Origin: Vibrio diabolicus
Lineage (GTDB): Bacteria > Pseudomonadota > Gammaproteobacteria > Enterobacterales > Vibrionaceae
DNA: 64,000 bases
Direction: 5' to 3'
Assembly: GCA_001048675.1 (NCBI GenBank)
Contig: CCKK01000001.1
Location: 118,102 to 182,101, forward strand
Notes under the pieces: generated by a model
What the model was told of the DNA's origin: nothing
The model's input: only the letters and a program-made list of their open reading frames with translations
The model's database searches: none
Made by a program: the position numbers and the translations under genes
In this document: positions 56,256 through 64,000 of the stretch, in pieces
How positions within the stretch are numbered: position 1 is the first letter of the stretch
How the letters are laid out: every line of letters begins with the position of its first letter

Positions 56256-56426
56256 ATGGCAAAGAAAGGCGTTCGTGAGAAAATCCGTCTAGTATCTTCA
56301 GCAGGTACAGGCCACTTCTACACAACTGATAAGAACAAGCGTAACATGCCAGGCAAATTTGAGATCAAAAAGTTTGATCCAGTAGTTCGCCAGCACGTTA
56401 TGTACAAAGAAGCAAAAATCAAATAA
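56256..56426 (+). CDS. rpmG: 50S ribosomal protein L33
   Basis: A 56-residue protein, [20 protein letters not shown] through KEAKIK, matching L33. It lacks the CxxC zinc motif, so it is the zinc-free form. GAGGAAA precedes the ATG. It is followed by a strong terminator. Confidence 0.97.
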
Positions 56427-56452
56427 TTGGTTTCAGTCTCTTTGATGAATTG

Positions 56453-56482
56453 AAAAACCCAACTTTCGAGTTGGGTTTTTTA
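56453..56482 (+). terminator. Terminator of rpmBG
   Basis: Stem AAAACCCAACT / AGTTGGGTTTT with loop TTCG, then TTTAT. Confidence 0.9.
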
Positions 56483-56694
56483 TTACCTGAATAAAAGTGC
56501 TGAAGAAAAGGTTCAGTACGTTATCGGATAATAAAGCACTGCTGAAGTCATTTTATCGGTCCGACGCTACACTAGAATTTTTGATTTATCGCTCTCTACC
56601 GCTTTGCCACCAATTCTCTACACACTTGCACACCGTTGTTCTAGTCAAGCTCAATACTCTTTGGTAGTTTACTCATAACTATAAGAGAGTAGAG

Positions 56695-57177
56695 ATGGTT
56701 ATGCGTGTGAGTCCGGCTCGTCGCCGCCGATGGAACAATATTCTTATTCTGGGCATTATCGCGTTTATAGTGATCTTAAATGCGCCGATGTGGATCAAAA
56801 CTTACCTATTAACAGACCAAGCAGACCCCTACCCAAATGTACTTCGCTCCGATTATACGGTGGAGTCTTTGTACTATAGTGGCTGGGAGTTCGAACTGCA
56901 TGATGGACGGTGGCAATCTAACGTCAAAGTCGATGCACCGATCAGTGAACTTGTATCACGCTGGCAATCATTGGAAGGGACCGAGCTTACCTCGGAACAG
57001 TTAGATCATTTAAAACCTAACCTGACGGCACCTGAAACGGTAGAAGTCTGGTATCAAGATCTCGAAGAGCCGCAGCGGGTGACTTTCTTTCGTTTACCTG
57101 ATTTCTGGCTATTTAAAACCTGGCAAGACAAATGGGTCGCTATCTCCGTCGATGAAAACTACCTTATGCCAGAGTAA
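56695..57177 (+). CDS. Membrane-anchored hypothetical protein (160 aa)
   Basis: No named family. A basic start (RVSPARRRRWNN) precedes a single membrane helix (ILILGIIAFIVILNAPMWI), so the rest is periplasmic. The outer part is acidic and aromatic (YYSGWEFELHDGRWQSN, VTFFRLPDFWLFKTWQDKW). A gene of similar size occurs between rpmG and mutM in other vibrios (recollection). ATG 56695 or 56701 may be used; AAGAGAGTAGAG is upstream. Confidence 0.7.
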   Translation: MVMRVSPARRRRWNNILILGIIAFIVILNAPMWIKTYLLTDQADPYPNVLRSDYTVESLYYSGWEFELHDGRWQSNVKVDAPISELVSRWQSLEGTELTSEQLDHLKPNLTAPETVEVWYQDLEEPQRVTFFRLPDFWLFKTWQDKWVAISVDENYLMPE

Positions 57178-57279
57178 AGCCTTTTTGCGTCTATACCCCT
57201 AATAAGCTTCTCTATTTATCGTTTTTCTTTTCGATTATGCTAGCAGCGAGAACTATTAGCCGGTGAATTGGAGAATCTA

Positions 57280-58089
57280 ATGCCTGAGTTGCCAGAAGTA
57301 GAAGTCAGTCGTATGGGGATTAGCCCCCACATGGTTGGACAAACGATCCAGTCGTTTACTTTTCGAACGCCTAAATTGCGCTGGGATATTCCTATAGAGC
57401 TTAAAAAATTGGAAGGGCAGGTGATCCGTGCGATTAGCCGTCGTGCGAAATACTTACTGATCGAGACAAACACAGGTACAGCCATTGTTCACTTGGGCAT
57501 GTCTGGGTCTTTACGTGTCCTAGATGCCGACTTTCCGCCAGCAAAGCACGATCATGTGGATCTCAAACTAAGCAGTGGAAAAATACTACGTTATAACGAT
57601 CCGCGTCGTTTTGGGGCATGGCTGTGGTGTGCTCCTGGCGAGTCACATGCTGTACTAGCAAACATGGGGCCTGAGCCTTTAACTGAAGAGTTCAACGTGG
57701 AGTATGTAGCGGAGAAAGCTAAAAATAAGCGTGTTGCTGTCAAGCAGTTCATCATGGACAACAAAGTCGTGGTTGGTGTCGGGAACATCTACGCGAATGA
57801 GTCGTTGTTTAAATCTCGAATTCACCCTTCAAGGCCCGCAGGTAAGCTGACTTCTCAAGAGTGGGGGGTACTTGTTGAAAATATCAAAATGACACTTGAG
57901 ATTGCCATTACGCAAGGTGGGACTACGCTGAAAGACTTTGCGCAAGCCGATGGAAAGCCGGGTTACTTCGCACAAGAGTTATTAGTTTACGGAAAAGCCG
58001 GAGAGCCATGCCCAGAATGCGGCGAACGACTTCAAGAGCTAAAAATAGGGCAGCGTAATACCTTCTTTTGTAGTGAGTGTCAGAAGTAA
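57280..58089 (+). CDS. mutM: Formamidopyrimidine-DNA glycosylase (Fpg/MutM)
   Basis: A 269-residue base-excision enzyme for 8-oxoguanine and ring-opened purines. The start must be ATG 57280, because the mature enzyme needs the N-terminal proline of [11 protein letters not shown] as catalytic nucleophile; the longer frame from 57268 would destroy this. The H2TH motif is around [12 protein letters not shown], and the C-terminal zinc finger is CPECG...CSECQK. Cys-x2-Cys pairs are complete. Confidence 0.96.
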   Translation: MPELPEVEVSRMGISPHMVGQTIQSFTFRTPKLRWDIPIELKKLEGQVIRAISRRAKYLLIETNTGTAIVHLGMSGSLRVLDADFPPAKHDHVDLKLSSGKILRYNDPRRFGAWLWCAPGESHAVLANMGPEPLTEEFNVEYVAEKAKNKRVAVKQFIMDNKVVVGVGNIYANESLFKSRIHPSRPAGKLTSQEWGVLVENIKMTLEIAITQGGTTLKDFAQADGKPGYFAQELLVYGKAGEPCPECGERLQELKIGQRNTFFCSECQK

Positions 58090-58175
58090 GTCGAGCTATT
58101 ATCTAGCTTAAGTTGTTGTAATCTTGCGCTCGAGCCTCAATAATTCAATCAGTTTCGAATAACTTAGTAAATTAT

Positions 58176-58658
58176 ATGAAAGTCATTTATCCGGGCACTT
58201 TTGATCCAGTGACTAATGGTCATCTCAATCTAATAGAACGCACTCACGAAATGTTTGATGAGGTTGTGATTGGCGTAGCCGCAAGCCCATCGAAGAACAC
58301 CATGTTTTCATTGGAAGAGCGCGTTGCACTGATGCAGGACGTTGTAGCGCATTTACCTGGTGTGACGGTAAAGGGGTTCTCTGGGTTATTAGTGGATTTC
58401 GCGAGAGATGAGCAAGCTAAGGTTCTTATTCGTGGTTTGCGAACAACGGTAGACTTTGAATACGAGTTTGGACTGACCAACATGTACCGAAAGCTATTAC
58501 CAGGTATCGAAAGTGTATTTTTGACACCTGAAGAAGAGTTTGCATTTCTATCGTCGACTATCGTGAGAGAAGTGGCCATTCATGGCGGAAGTATCGATCA
58601 GTTCGTTCCCAAGCCAGTAGCCATCGCGATTGGGGAAAAACTGAATGAAAGACAGTAA
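58176..58658 (+). CDS. coaD: Phosphopantetheine adenylyltransferase
   Basis: A 160-residue enzyme that makes dephospho-CoA. The nucleotidyl-transferase motif is [16 protein letters not shown] (TxGH type), and the C-terminal [13 protein letters not shown] is present. It overlaps the following GT90 gene by 14 bp. In V. parahaemolyticus coaD marks one edge of the surface polysaccharide locus (recollection), which fits the following genes. Confidence 0.96.
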   Translation: MKVIYPGTFDPVTNGHLNLIERTHEMFDEVVIGVAASPSKNTMFSLEERVALMQDVVAHLPGVTVKGFSGLLVDFARDEQAKVLIRGLRTTVDFEYEFGLTNMYRKLLPGIESVFLTPEEEFAFLSSTIVREVAIHGGSIDQFVPKPVAIAIGEKLNERQ

Positions 58659-59580
58659 ATTCCCTTATTATTTCTCAAACGCTCTCTCGATACTTATCCC
58701 TCGTTTTGTATATCGAGCACAAGCAAAGCGTTTACTTTCGAATTTAACTGAAGCCGAGAAGCAACTCTGCCTTGAGCGGATGAACTATTACAACAAGTGT
58801 GAAACGCCGTTTTCAGTCGATAGCCGAGAACAAAGTTACGCGACCATCGATACATTCAAAAAAACGAAAGGCTGGACGTATTTTTTCGATCTTCGCCAAG
58901 TTGTACGCTATTTCCCTTCCAGTTTTGCGTTTAACTACATCAACGGCGATGTTACACACATTCCCAATGTACCGAGCTTTATAAAAAGCCGCCCTATTTT
59001 GGGTAACAACCAAAATTCAGTGGTATTGAAACTCAACCAAGTTCGTCATTTTAAATTTATTGATGATTCTGTTCGCTATCAAGATAAAAAGGACATGGTA
59101 GCGTGGCGCGGCGTGGGTTTTCAGCCGCATCGTAAAAAGGTGATTCATGCGTTTTATAACCATCCGCAATGCAATATTGGCCAGACCCGCCCGGTAGAAG
59201 GGAAACCATGGGAAAAGGGCTTTATGAGTATTGAAGAGCAACTGCAGTATAAGTTTTTGCTCTGTATAGAAGGCAATGATGTGGCCACCAACCTTAAGTG
59301 GGCTATGTCGTCTAACTCCTTGGTTATTATGTCAAAGCCAAAATATGAGACTTGGTTTATGGAAGGTAAGTTAGAGGCTGGTGTCCACTATGTTGAAGTG
59401 AAGGATGACTATTCGGATTTGCCCGAAAAGATGGACTATTATCTAGCGAATGAGCAAGAAGCATTAGCGATCATTGAAAATGCGCACCAGTGGATTGAGC
59501 AGTTCAAAGATAAACGTAAAGAGCGTTTGATCTCATTGATGGTTGCCGATAAGTACTTCGCTTTATCTCAGCAACAATAA
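58645..59580 (+). CDS. Glycosyltransferase family 90 (CAP10/LpsA-like)
   Basis: A 311-residue protein. The CAP10/GT90 pattern is visible: [62 protein letters not shown] (in parts), and a final helical part. Such enzymes transfer sugars (often glucose or xylose) to lipo-oligosaccharides. It starts inside coaD (ATG 58645), implying coupling. The acceptor is presumably the LPS core. No membrane segment. Confidence 0.82.
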   Translation: MKDSKFPYYFSNALSILIPRFVYRAQAKRLLSNLTEAEKQLCLERMNYYNKCETPFSVDSREQSYATIDTFKKTKGWTYFFDLRQVVRYFPSSFAFNYINGDVTHIPNVPSFIKSRPILGNNQNSVVLKLNQVRHFKFIDDSVRYQDKKDMVAWRGVGFQPHRKKVIHAFYNHPQCNIGQTRPVEGKPWEKGFMSIEEQLQYKFLLCIEGNDVATNLKWAMSSNSLVIMSKPKYETWFMEGKLEAGVHYVEVKDDYSDLPEKMDYYLANEQEALAIIENAHQWIEQFKDKRKERLISLMVADKYFALSQQQ

Positions 59581-59605
59581 AAAAGGGGCGTTTCGCCCCT
59601 TTTTT
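59581..59605 (+). terminator. Bidirectional terminator (GT90 / GT2)
   Basis: Stem AAAGGGGCG TTT CGCCCCTTT with A- and T-tracts on both sides, between convergent genes. Confidence 0.9.
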
Positions 59606-59611
59606 ATAATC

Positions 59612-60400
59612 TTAAGCTTCTAGAAATTGTTCAACACCATTCTCACAGCGTTTAAGCTTGTTTTTAATGGTGTTCTCTAAAATCTCGTCATTTTGTCCGA
59701 GTGACGCACGAGAGTTTTCTACGTGGTACAAGTGGTAGCCTACACCTGCGAATTTTAGGTAAAGACGTGACTTACCCGCATTCAACATGCGATGAACAAA
59801 CTCGCTGTCTTCGCGTCCCCATCCAACAAAATCTTGGTTGAAGCCATTCACCTCGATGACATCTTGTCGCCAAAACGCCATGTTGCAACCGCGAGTGGCT
59901 TTATCGTTATTGCGCTCGTAAGAGAACCATTTCGATAGCAAAGCGTTGGTGATGCAGTTTTTACGATTGCGAATGCCTTTGCTGAAGATAGAAGGTACTA
60001 AGCCGTTTTCCATGATGGCCTTGCTGCAGTTTTCATCCGTTAACACACGTCCACCCTGTACAAAACAATTTGGCTTTGCGACTTGCTTATGTGATTCAAT
60101 AAACGTTTGAGACAATACCATGTCGCCATCAATCATGATGAGGTAGTCACCTGATGCTTTTGCGATAGCACGGTTGCGGCTCATCGAAAGTTGAAAGCCA
60201 TTATCTTCGTGCCAGCTATGGATAAGTGGCACGGGAAAGCCGTCACGAAGTTGGTCGATCATTGCTTTGGTATCGTCTCGAGAACCGTCATCTGCAACAA
60301 TGACTTCATCAGGCAAAACGGTTTGACGTTTCACGCTTTCTAACACCGCTTTTAATGCTTCTTTCCAGTTGTAAGTGGTGATAATTAAAGTCGTTTTCAT
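59612..60400 (-). CDS. Glycosyltransferase family 2 with C-terminal galactosyltransferase-like domain
   Basis: A 262-residue GT-A fold enzyme: [32 protein letters not shown], the metal-binding DxD IMIDGDMV, and [14 protein letters not shown], which is the C-terminal acceptor motif of polymerase-like GT2/GT27 enzymes. It overlaps the upstream GT2 by 4 bp. Likely adds a sugar to the LPS core or a side chain; donor not determinable. Confidence 0.85.
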   Translation of the reverse strand: MKTTLIITTYNWKEALKAVLESVKRQTVLPDEVIVADDGSRDDTKAMIDQLRDGFPVPLIHSWHEDNGFQLSMSRNRAIAKASGDYLIMIDGDMVLSQTFIESHKQVAKPNCFVQGGRVLTDENCSKAIMENGLVPSIFSKGIRNRKNCITNALLSKWFSYERNNDKATRGCNMAFWRQDVIEVNGFNQDFVGWGREDSEFVHRMLNAGKSRLYLKFAGVGYHLYHVENSRASLGQNDEILENTIKNKLKRCENGVEQFLEA

Positions 60401-61170
60401 GATTTTTTTGCCTGTTCACGTAAGTAGAGATCGATATATTTTACAAAAGTAGAGTGCATGCTTAGCCAAGCTAGAATGAAACCATGTTTGCCATCAAGGA
60501 AGCCTCGTTTGAGCACATACATCTTCAAAAAGCTAGCAAGAGCGTGAACGATAGCGGTCGTTAAACCCGCTTTCTTTTTACCTTCACGTTCATCCGTCCA
60601 GGCCTTGAGGTAGCCAGTGGTTTTATTGATGTAATGATGAAGGTGCTCGTAAGTGTAGTGATGCAGTCGACCATCCAGCTTTTCAGTTTGATAGTTTTTC
60701 TCATCAACTTTTTCATGAACGAGCGAATCATTATATTGCGTATATTCGGTGCGATATAAGCGCACAATCCAGTCTGGAGACCAACCAGAATGGTAGATGA
60801 ACTTACCAAACGCTGAGCTTAGTCGATTAAGTTTGTATAAAACGTTCGGCTTATTGGCTGATACCGCGTGTAAGATACTTTCTTTTAGCTCTGGAGTGAC
60901 TTGTTCGTCCGCATCAAGCCATAAAACGTAGTCTGCCGTAACGTATTGCTGCGCAAGTTGGCGTTGTTTACCGAAACCTGGCCAATCTAGGTTGGTGTAA
61001 AACTTATCTGTGTATTGTCGGGCGATTTCTTCGGTGCGATCGGTGCTGCCCGAGTCTAGAAGGACAATCTCATCGACCCAATCTTTTACTGTGTCTAGAC
61101 AAGCTTGTAAGTGCTTCTCTTCATTTTTTACAATTAAGGCAACGGCTAAGGTTGGTTTGGACAAGGTCAT
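60397..61170 (-). CDS. Glycosyltransferase family 2 (WaaE/KdtX-like)
   Basis: A 257-residue enzyme: [37 protein letters not shown] (in parts) and the Dx[12 protein letters not shown]. The C-terminal half ([26 protein letters not shown], in part) is the WaaE/KdtX pattern, which in enterics adds beta-glucose to heptose I of the LPS core. It precedes the other GT2 with a 4-bp overlap, in an operon with the GT9 gene. Confidence 0.87.
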   Translation of the reverse strand: MTLSKPTLAVALIVKNEEKHLQACLDTVKDWVDEIVLLDSGSTDRTEEIARQYTDKFYTNLDWPGFGKQRQLAQQYVTADYVLWLDADEQVTPELKESILHAVSANKPNVLYKLNRLSSAFGKFIYHSGWSPDWIVRLYRTEYTQYNDSLVHEKVDEKNYQTEKLDGRLHHYTYEHLHHYINKTTGYLKAWTDEREGKKKAGLTTAIVHALASFLKMYVLKRGFLDGKHGFILAWLSMHSTFVKYIDLYLREQAKKS

Positions 61171-61199
61171 TTCCTTCTTAACAAATCAAGACAGTAAGT

Positions 61200-62255
61200 T
61201 TACTGGTATTGAGGATACAAATCTTCTAAGACTTGATCGAACATGCTCATTACTTGAGTGTTAGTAATGCGGTTCATTGCCGTTTCATCTTTAGCGCGAG
61301 TTCGCCAGCTTAACTCGTGACTGTTTTTGCCTGTTTCCGCAAAGATCGTTTCTTCATAAACCGAGACAACGTATTTTAGGTAGCGGTAAGGTCCCACTCG
61401 AAGCGGATTATGGTGTGCATAGAGCCCGATGATTGGCGTTTTCATGGCATTTGCCATGTGTGCTGGTCCGGTATCGGGGGCGATGACCATTTCAACCTTA
61501 TCTATTAACGCAAGCATTTGCAGAATTGAACTTTGTCCAACTAAATTTAGACACGGTTCTTCCAAGCGAGATTGAATGGCCTCTGCCAGGTCCAATTCTA
61601 CCTGAGCAGGGCTGCCTGCCAGAATCACGTTCCAGCCTTTTGCTCTGGCGTGATGAATCACATCCACATAACCTTCCGCGTTCCAGTTTTTATAAGCTTT
61701 GCTCGCACCAGGCACAATCAGCAGGTTAGGTTTACTACGAGAAATATGAGACTCTGCCCAAGCTTGGTCGTGGTCTGAATAAGAAAGTACCCAGTCCAGT
61801 TCTGCCTTTGGTACCCCAATTTGATGGGCAAAGGCCATTAAGCCATCTGCGACATGCAGAGATTGCGGGGAAGGCACTTTGACATTGGTAAATAGCGTCT
61901 GAAAATCTTGGCTTCTATCAGAAGAGAAACCAAGTTTGTATTTTGCTTTAATGCCCAACGTCGCGACACTCGCTCGAATCGCGTACTGCATATGCAATAG
62001 CGCATCAAACTCTCTGCCTTTCAGCTGTCGCCAAAGCGATTTGTAGCCATCAAGTCCCGCTTTTTTATCAAAAACAATCACTTCTACACCATCGATGGCG
62101 GCTAATAACTGGGCTTCAAGTTTACCCGTTATCCAAGTAATCTGGGTCGAAGGCCAGTGTTTCTGAATAGCTTGAATGGTGGCGATAGTATTGCAAACGT
62201 CTCCAATAGCGGACAAACGCAAGACGCATAGTGACGATGGGGCAGAAGTGAACAT
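61200..62255 (-). CDS. Glycosyltransferase family 9 (heptosyltransferase)
   Basis: A 351-residue ADP-heptose:LPS heptosyltransferase. It has LCVLRLSAIGDVCNTIATIQAI at the N-terminus, the FDALLHMQYAIRAS segment, the SLHVADGLMAF region, VPGASKAYKNWNAEGYVDVI, and VIAPDTGPAHMANAM, the GT9 signature. Which heptose it adds (WaaC, F or Q role) is unclear. Divergent from dgkA; first gene of the GT9-GT2-GT2 operon. Confidence 0.9.
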   Translation of the reverse strand: MFTSAPSSLCVLRLSAIGDVCNTIATIQAIQKHWPSTQITWITGKLEAQLLAAIDGVEVIVFDKKAGLDGYKSLWRQLKGREFDALLHMQYAIRASVATLGIKAKYKLGFSSDRSQDFQTLFTNVKVPSPQSLHVADGLMAFAHQIGVPKAELDWVLSYSDHDQAWAESHISRSKPNLLIVPGASKAYKNWNAEGYVDVIHHARAKGWNVILAGSPAQVELDLAEAIQSRLEEPCLNLVGQSSILQMLALIDKVEMVIAPDTGPAHMANAMKTPIIGLYAHHNPLRVGPYRYLKYVVSVYEETIFAETGKNSHELSWRTRAKDETAMNRITNTQVMSMFDQVLEDLYPQYQ

Positions 62256-62362
62256 AATTATTGTCTGATTCGATGAATAGAGGCAGGTAAATTATGCAGA
62301 CATCCCCAATAAATGTAAAATACACGGCTCGAATATAGCTAAGTACTGATAAGTGTTCTGCA

Positions 62363-62770
62363 ATGTCAAAGACAACACCGCATCAATCGCAAGAATCTGG
62401 CAAACCGGGTAATACCGGGCTAAAGCGCATCGTTAAAGCGACGGGTTATTCGATCCAAGGATTAAAAGCGGCTTTTAAGCATGAAGCTGCCATTCGACAA
62501 GAGTTGGCTCTGTTGAGTATCGCTGTGATTTTGGCTTGGCTAGTGGATGTCGGCATGATTGAGCGTATCTTAATGATCGGGGTCGTGGTGTTAGTCTTGA
62601 TTGTAGAGCTTGTGAATTCAGCTATTGAGGCTGTGGTTGATCGTATCGGTATTGAGCGGCATGAACTCAGTGGTCGAGCTAAAGACATAGGCTCTGCTGC
62701 CGTTATGGTTGCATTGGCGTTCGCCGGATTTACTTGGTTGTATATATTAGCCAGCCGATATTTCGGCTAG
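62363..62770 (+). CDS. dgkA: Diacylglycerol kinase (prokaryotic DgkA)
   Basis: A 135-residue integral membrane kinase with three helices (LALLSIAVILAWLVDV, ILMIGVVVLVLIVELVNSAIE, AAVMVALAFAGFTWLYIL) and the conserved ELVNSAIEAVVDRIGIERHELSGRAKDIGSAAV region (in parts). It recycles diacylglycerol, a by-product of LPS/oligosaccharide modification by phosphatidylglycerol-derived groups. It has a longer N-terminal tail than E. coli DgkA. The kdkA gene starts 11 bp later. Confidence 0.93.
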   Translation: MSKTTPHQSQESGKPGNTGLKRIVKATGYSIQGLKAAFKHEAAIRQELALLSIAVILAWLVDVGMIERILMIGVVVLVLIVELVNSAIEAVVDRIGIERHELSGRAKDIGSAAVMVALAFAGFTWLYILASRYFG

Positions 62771-62781
62771 AGGGTAAGCGC

Positions 62782-63493
62782 GTGACTCAACAGTATCAAA
62801 ACAACAACCAAATGATCTGGTTTGATGACGAGATCGTTACAGACCCTAGCCAACCGATATTTGATGCGGAATACTGGCAGTCCTTAGACAAGGTGGTTGG
62901 CAGTGCGACGGGGCGAGGCACGACATGGTTTATCCAACTAGAGAACATGCAAGCAGCACTGCGTCATTACCGTCGTGGCGGTTTGTTTGGGAAGTTGGTT
63001 AACGATCATTATTGGTTCTCTGGCTGGGATAACACCCGTTGTGCGCAAGAGTTTCAGCTTTTGTTGGCGCTAATCGAGGCTGGGGTGCACGTTCCTCGTC
63101 CTATTGCAGCAAGAGCCGTAAAGTCAGGACTCTTCTATCAAGCTGATTTATTAAGTGAGCGAATCCCAAACGCCAGAGATCTGGTTAGTATCTTGCAAGA
63201 ACAGTCTTTATCGGCAGACATGTATACAAAAAATAGGGCAAGAAATTGCCAAGATGCATCAGGTTGGCGTTAACCATACCGATTTGAATATCCACAATAT
63301 CTTGATCGACGACAAAGATAAGGTATGGATTATCGATTTTGATAAGTGTCGTTTTGAAACTTCTGGTGATTGGAAAGATCAAAATCTAAATAGACTCCTG
63401 CGTTCATTTAATAAAGAGCGTTTAAAGCGACAGATTATTTGGCAAGAATCCGATTTTGAACACTTTCAGGACGGTTATGCTTCTCAATCTTAA
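62782..63493 (+). pseudogene. kdkA: 3-deoxy-D-manno-octulosonic acid kinase KdkA, one extra A
   Basis: The GTG start at 62782 (VTQQYQNNNQMIWFDDEIV) has AGAGGGTAAG upstream. The first frame has the KdkA N-lobe (LRHYRRGGLFGKLVNDHYWFSG, in parts, through IPNARDLVSIL). The second frame, from about 63230, has the kinase catalytic loop VNHTDLNIHNILID and WIIDFDKCRFE. They join if the run of six A at 63228-63233 is five: DMYTKIGQEIAKMHQ, a 236-residue protein. KdkA phosphorylates Kdo in the LPS inner core. Error in a homopolymer is the simplest explanation. Confidence 0.82.
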
Positions 63494-63631
63494 TTGAGTT
63501 TTTTATCATTTTATATTGATTGCCCTAAGTAAGCCTTTCTTGTGTCCAACGACGCTCGAGTGAGTCCATAAATTACAATCATAAGTATTCATGTGTATCT
63601 GATGACACACAAATTAACGTAGGTAACATTC

Positions 63632-64000
63632 GTGAAGAAAATATTAGTAACCGGTGGAGCTGGTTTTATCGGCTCAGCTGTTGTCCGACATATCATTCGT
63701 GACACTCAAGATACTGTTATCAATTTAGATAAACTGACCTACGCAGGGAATCTAGAGTCATTGGTTGATGTCTCAGATAGTGAACGTTACTACTTCGAGC
63801 AAGTGGATATCTGTGACCGAGCTGAACTAGACCGCGTGTTTTCAGAGCATCAACCCGATATGGTGATGCATTTAGCGGCTGAGTCTCATGTCGATCGTTC
63901 TATTGATGGTCCTGCTGCTTTTATTGAGACCAACGTGATGGGCACTTACCATTTGCTTGAAGCGGCGCGTCAATATTGGTCGAACCTGGGCACTTACCAT
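63632..64000 (+). CDS. rmlB: dTDP-glucose 4,6-dehydratase (partial, cut by window edge)
   Basis: From GTG 63632 the 123 codons begin [20 protein letters not shown], the Rossmann GxxGxxG, followed by [13 protein letters not shown] and [15 protein letters not shown]. This is RmlB/RfbB, the second enzyme of dTDP-rhamnose and related dTDP-sugar synthesis. The catalytic YxxxK is outside the window. It marks the start of the O-antigen/capsule sugar gene set. Confidence 0.92.
   Translation, partial: MKKILVTGGAGFIGSAVVRHIIRDTQDTVINLDKLTYAGNLESLVDVSDSERYYFEQVDICDRAELDRVFSEHQPDMVMHLAAESHVDRSIDGPAAFIETNVMGTYHLLEAARQYWSNLGTYH

Noticed and set aside
57268..57279. Longer start for MutM
   Set aside because: The enzyme needs Pro as residue 2 (after Met removal the N-terminal nucleophile), so translation must begin at 57280.

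Overview
This window is from a gammaproteobacterium of the genus Vibrio, most likely the Harveyi/parahaemolyticus group. The assignment rests on the gene order (nfuA-comF-bioH, tex, greB, ompR-envZ, recG-trmH-spoT-rpoZ-gmk, rph-pyrE-lpxL-slmA-coaBC-MCP-radC-rpmBG-mutM-coaD) and on a Vibrio-style TonB/ExbBD/TtpC/DUF3450/TPR cluster. Species is not fixed.

Layout. 1-10.3 kb: housekeeping genes (partial nfuA, comF, bioH, tex), a periplasmic protein with two retropepsin-like DTGAD motifs, greB, a DUF1090 protein and ompR-envZ. 10.4-18.3 kb, minus strand: a purine permease with a PurR-type operator in its promoter, then recG, trmH, spoT, rpoZ and gmk. 18.6-26.2 kb, minus strand: a TPR protein, tonB, exbD, exbB, ttpC and DUF3450, plus a TonB-dependent receptor. 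27.1-32.7 kb, plus strand: a five-gene Yej/Opp-like peptide ABC importer, divergent from the receptor; together they could form an outer-to-inner membrane peptide route (inference). 32.9 kb: psiE.

33,394-47,550 is a genomic island of about 14.2 kb, bounded by a perfect 22-bp direct repeat. The right copy is the 3' end of yicC, and a P4-type tyrosine integrase lies beside it. Integration swaps the yicC stop codon TGA for TAA without changing the protein. Octamers of the form TACTCACC, three at each end, look like integrase arm sites. The island carries two small HTH proteins, a DUF927 ATPase, unknown genes, a second broken integrase, strong hairpins, and a cargo module of a HerA-type ATPase, a NurA-type nuclease with a zinc-ribbon insertion, and a Dam-like adenine methylase. 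I read that module as a candidate anti-phage system. A run of eight G at the start of the nuclease gene puts it one base out of frame with its best start codon, so it is either a phase switch or a sequencing error.

47.5-58.7 kb returns to core genes (yicC to coaD). 58.6-64 kb begins the LPS core/polysaccharide locus: GT90, two GT2, GT9, dgkA, kdkA and a partial rmlB.

Caution: the TPR protein, the oppB-like permease, the internal integrase, an island lipoprotein, kdkA and the nurA start are all interrupted by single-base shifts, most of them in mononucleotide runs. This suggests homopolymer errors in the source assembly, so these genes may be intact in the organism. I found no tRNA, rRNA or CRISPR array.
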